NCBI GenBank assembly: GCA_947302895.1
Contig: CAMYWU010000013.1
Coordinates: forward strand, 1-14,937
Source: an uncultured Clostridia bacterium
GTDB taxonomy: Bacteria > Bacillota > Clostridia > Oscillospirales > Acutalibacteraceae
Length of the DNA: 14,937 nt
Direction: 5' to 3'
Numbering within the stretch: the first letter of the stretch is position 1; the number at the start of each line of letters is the position of its first letter. A program made the translations under genes and the position numbers. Of the stretch, positions 13,150 to 14,937 are shown one piece after another. The notes under the pieces were generated by a model. That model ran no database searches and was not told where the DNA came from. It saw only the letters and a list, made by a program, of their open reading frames with translations.

Positions 13150-14638
13150 ATGCCTCTATTTCAATTCCTTTTTCTTTTCTTTGCTCGGCAAGCTCTTTTT
13201 CCATCTTTTCCTTGGTTTCTCCCGTAAGGTTATAGAAAATCATAGGAATTGTGCAGATTGCAAGAGAGATTGCGGGAATAAGCGAAATAATAGAGAACAT
13301 TCCTTTTCTTATAGTCGGATCCGTGTTAAGCGGATTTGCGGTTACGTTTGCGGAAATTGATGCAACGTCAAGCTTAACAACCATATACATAACGATGATT
13401 GCAGAGGTCGCAATTGCGTTGCCGAATTTGGTAACAAAGCTCTGGATTGCGCTTCCGAGTCCCGTTAAGCGAACTCCCGTTTTCCATTCCATAAAGTCAA
13501 GGCAGTCGCCCGTCATTGCAAATGCGCAAACATTGATTGTTCCACAGGGGATTGTTGAGAAGAAAATGCACGCAACGCAAGCCCAGAAGTGATTATAGCC
13601 GATAAACCACATTGCAAGCGAGGAAGCAGAGCCGATAAGCGAAGAAACAATAATAATCTGCTTATATGAAAACTTCTTGATTAGCGGAGTTGTTAAAACC
13701 ATTGCGCCGAACATACCTGCAGCGCTTGCAAGTGCAAGGCAGAGCGAAACCTTTGATAAGTTGCCCTGAAGCGCTTCTTCGAGCGCAGCACCCTCTAATG
13801 TTTTAATTTTCTCTTTATCGCCGATAAAGAAGGAATATCTTGCAACATGAACCGCACCTGCCTGGAAAAGATATCTCGCTGCCGAAAGAATTCCCATAAG
13901 GGCTGTAAGCATAAGGGGCTTGCAGGAGAAAACAAGCTTAAGCGAATTCGGCGTGTTTTTATCCTTTTTCGGCGGAGGGGGAAGTTTAACTCTTTCCTTG
14001 GTTTTAAAGTAAGAAATAACAAGAAGAAGAGTTCCTATAATTGCACAGATTAATGAAATAATTGTGTATTTTCTCTGCTCGAGCGCCGATCCCGATAATG
14101 CAAAGTGAGCAGCAAGAATAGGTCCAAGCAGCATAAACAGCGCCTGAGGTATTGCAGCTCCAACGCCGTTAACCGTTCTTCCGAGTGAAATAATCGAACC
14201 TCTTTCACTTGCATTGGGAGTCAGCGCATTCGGAAGACTCCAGAAAGGAACGTCGCAAGCAGTATAGGTCATACCCCATGCAACATACGTAATCGTTGCA
14301 TAAACCATCAGTTTTGCAGGGGAGTTAAGGTTTGGCGCATTGAATAATAACAGTGTTAATATTGCAATCGGAAGGGGAGTGTAAAGAAGATATGACTTTA
14401 TCTTTCCTTTTTTCGGATTTGCATGGTCAACAATATATCCCATAATCGGGTCGTTTATTGCGTCCCATATTCTTGCAAAAAACATTAACAGCAACACAAA
14501 AAGCGGCGATAGTGCCAAAACGTTCAGATAATAGTCTGATATGTATGAACTCATTATTCCATATACCATTCCCTGGCCGCAGGCTGCAATACAATATGCA
14601 ATCCATTCCTTGGTCGGAACATACTTTTTGTTTTCCAT
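13148..14638 (-). CDS. GPH-family glycoside/pentoside/hexuronide:cation symporter
   Basis: This 496-residue, 12-TM member of the GPH branch of the MFS superfamily imports a sugar or glycoside with Na+ or H+. The signature RIWDAINDPIMGYIVD (56-71) holds the conserved Asp59, Asp63 and Asp71, and the late loop DCLDFMEWKTGVR is also typical. The start is ATG 14638, because AAGGAG stands 9 nt upstream; the ATG ten codons earlier would place that SD inside the gene. It is a paralogue of the interrupted gene at 8176-9714, with an intact N-terminus (KKYVPTKEWIAY) at the point where the other has its stop. The sugar cannot be told, and no glycosidase is in the window. Confidence 0.92.
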   Translation of the reverse strand: MENKKYVPTKEWIAYCIAACGQGMVYGIMSSYISDYYLNVLALSPLFVLLLMFFARIWDAINDPIMGYIVDHANPKKGKIKSYLLYTPLPIAILTLLLFNAPNLNSPAKLMVYATITYVAWGMTYTACDVPFWSLPNALTPNASERGSIISLGRTVNGVGAAIPQALFMLLGPILAAHFALSGSALEQRKYTIISLICAIIGTLLLVISYFKTKERVKLPPPPKKDKNTPNSLKLVFSCKPLMLTALMGILSAARYLFQAGAVHVARYSFFIGDKEKIKTLEGAALEEALQGNLSKVSLCLALASAAGMFGAMVLTTPLIKKFSYKQIIIVSSLIGSASSLAMWFIGYNHFWACVACIFFSTIPCGTINVCAFAMTGDCLDFMEWKTGVRLTGLGSAIQSFVTKFGNAIATSAIIVMYMVVKLDVASISANVTANPLNTDPTIRKGMFSIISLIPAISLAICTIPMIFYNLTGETKEKMEKELAEQRKEKGIEIEA

Positions 14639-14670
14639 AAAGATATTCTCCTTAAATTGTTCTATCACTA

Positions 14671-14699
14671 AAATAACATATTTTTATGGATTAAGTCAA
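14671..14699 (-). promoter_or_regulatory. Possible promoter of the GPH transporter
   Basis: On the minus strand, TTGACT (14699-14694), a 17-nt spacer and TTATTT (14676-14671) precede the gene; the -10 is imperfect. Confidence 0.45.
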
Positions 14700-14706
14700 T
14701 CAAATA

Positions 14707-14715
14707 TGCTATAAT
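14707..14715 (+). promoter_or_regulatory. Extended -10 promoter of the lipoprotein gene
   Basis: TGCTATAAT is an exact -10 with the extended TGn motif. The -35 at 17 nt (TGGATT, 14687-14692) is poor, as is usual for extended -10 promoters. It is divergent from the transporter promoter. Confidence 0.6.
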
Positions 14716-14748
14716 TGTTTCAATCTATGTTTTAAGGAGGGGAAAGGT

Positions 14749-14937
14749 GTGAAAAAACGCTTGCTTTCATTAGTGCTTGTTTTTGCCATTGCGATTTCGC
14801 TTTGTGCTTTTTTTGCCTGCTCTCATAATAAAACAGTCAGTGAAACACCCTTTGCATCAAAGCTTGTAAGCATTTACCAAAAGCATGGTGAAAGCAGTAA
14901 TTCAAGCAGACTTCTTCTTTTAAACTACAGCTCTGAT
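14749..14937 (+). CDS. Partial lipoprotein (N-terminus; runs off right edge)
   Basis: This open frame gives 63 residues before the right edge. It starts at GTG 14749 behind AAGGAGGGG. The first 25 residues form a lipoprotein signal peptide: basic VKKR, a hydrophobic core LLSLVLVFAIAISLCAFF, then FFAC as a lipobox with the lipidated Cys at residue 25. The mature part seen so far is Ser/Lys-rich with no recognised domain. It diverges from the GPH transporter. A substrate-binding or spore-related lipoprotein is possible, but nothing visible decides this. Confidence 0.75.
   Translation, partial: MKKRLLSLVLVFAIAISLCAFFACSHNKTVSETPFASKLVSIYQKHGESSNSSRLLLLNYSSD

Noticed and set aside
14639..14668. 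Longer start of the GPH transporter at ATG 14668
   Set aside because: The AAGGAG site would then be inside the coding region; ATG 14638 is 9 nt from it and matches the N-terminus of the paralogue.

Overview
The window looks like the chromosome of an AT-rich, anaerobic, probably spore-forming member of the Clostridia (Oscillospiraceae/Ruminococcaceae type). Four observations support this: a SCIFF ranthipeptide precursor with its radical-SAM maturase, which is close to a signature of Clostridia; a K+-type membrane pyrophosphatase; a BclA-C-like spore-surface protein behind a sigma-K-like promoter; and strong Shine-Dalgarno (SD) sites with TTG, GTG and possibly ATT starts. Ordinary TGA stops are used, so the genetic code is standard.

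Left region (1-3371, all on the minus strand, read right to left). A perfect-consensus promoter (3343-3371) drives scfA, the SCIFF precursor (3168-3311). A terminator-like hairpin and a 189-bp MITE-like element follow, then scfB, the radical-SAM/SPASM maturase (1498-2892). A class I methyltransferase overlaps scfB by TGATG. After it come the broken remains of a RAYT (REP-associated tyrosine transposase) carrying two inverted REP-like repeats, and a membrane protein cut by the left edge. The SCIFF peptide is unusual: the core Cys at position 32 is Ser, and there is an extra Cys at position 13 in the leader.

Middle region (3351-6090). A six-TM membrane protein and an Orn/Lys/Arg-type PLP decarboxylase overlap as a two-gene operon on the minus strand. 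They diverge from exoA (exonuclease III / AP endonuclease) across a 76-bp gap. One 11-bp-arm palindrome in that gap carries interleaved -35 boxes for both directions. A bidirectional terminator separates exoA from hppA.

Right-middle region (6092-9786). hppA (K+-dependent membrane pyrophosphatase) lies 41 bp downstream of a GPH-family sugar:cation symporter gene. That symporter has an in-frame TGA at codon 29, where Trp is expected, so it looks like a fresh pseudogene or a sequencing error. Its promoter overlaps a palindromic operator candidate.

Right region (9846-14937). A plus-strand pair encodes a zinc-ribbon/4-TM/coiled-coil protein and a small bitopic membrane protein. Opposing it is a membrane sensor-like protein, probably starting at an ATT codon, that lacks an output domain. 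Then come the BclA-C-like protein, a second and intact GPH transporter on the minus strand, and the start of a plus-strand lipoprotein at the right edge. No tRNA, rRNA, CRISPR array or complete insertion sequence was seen.
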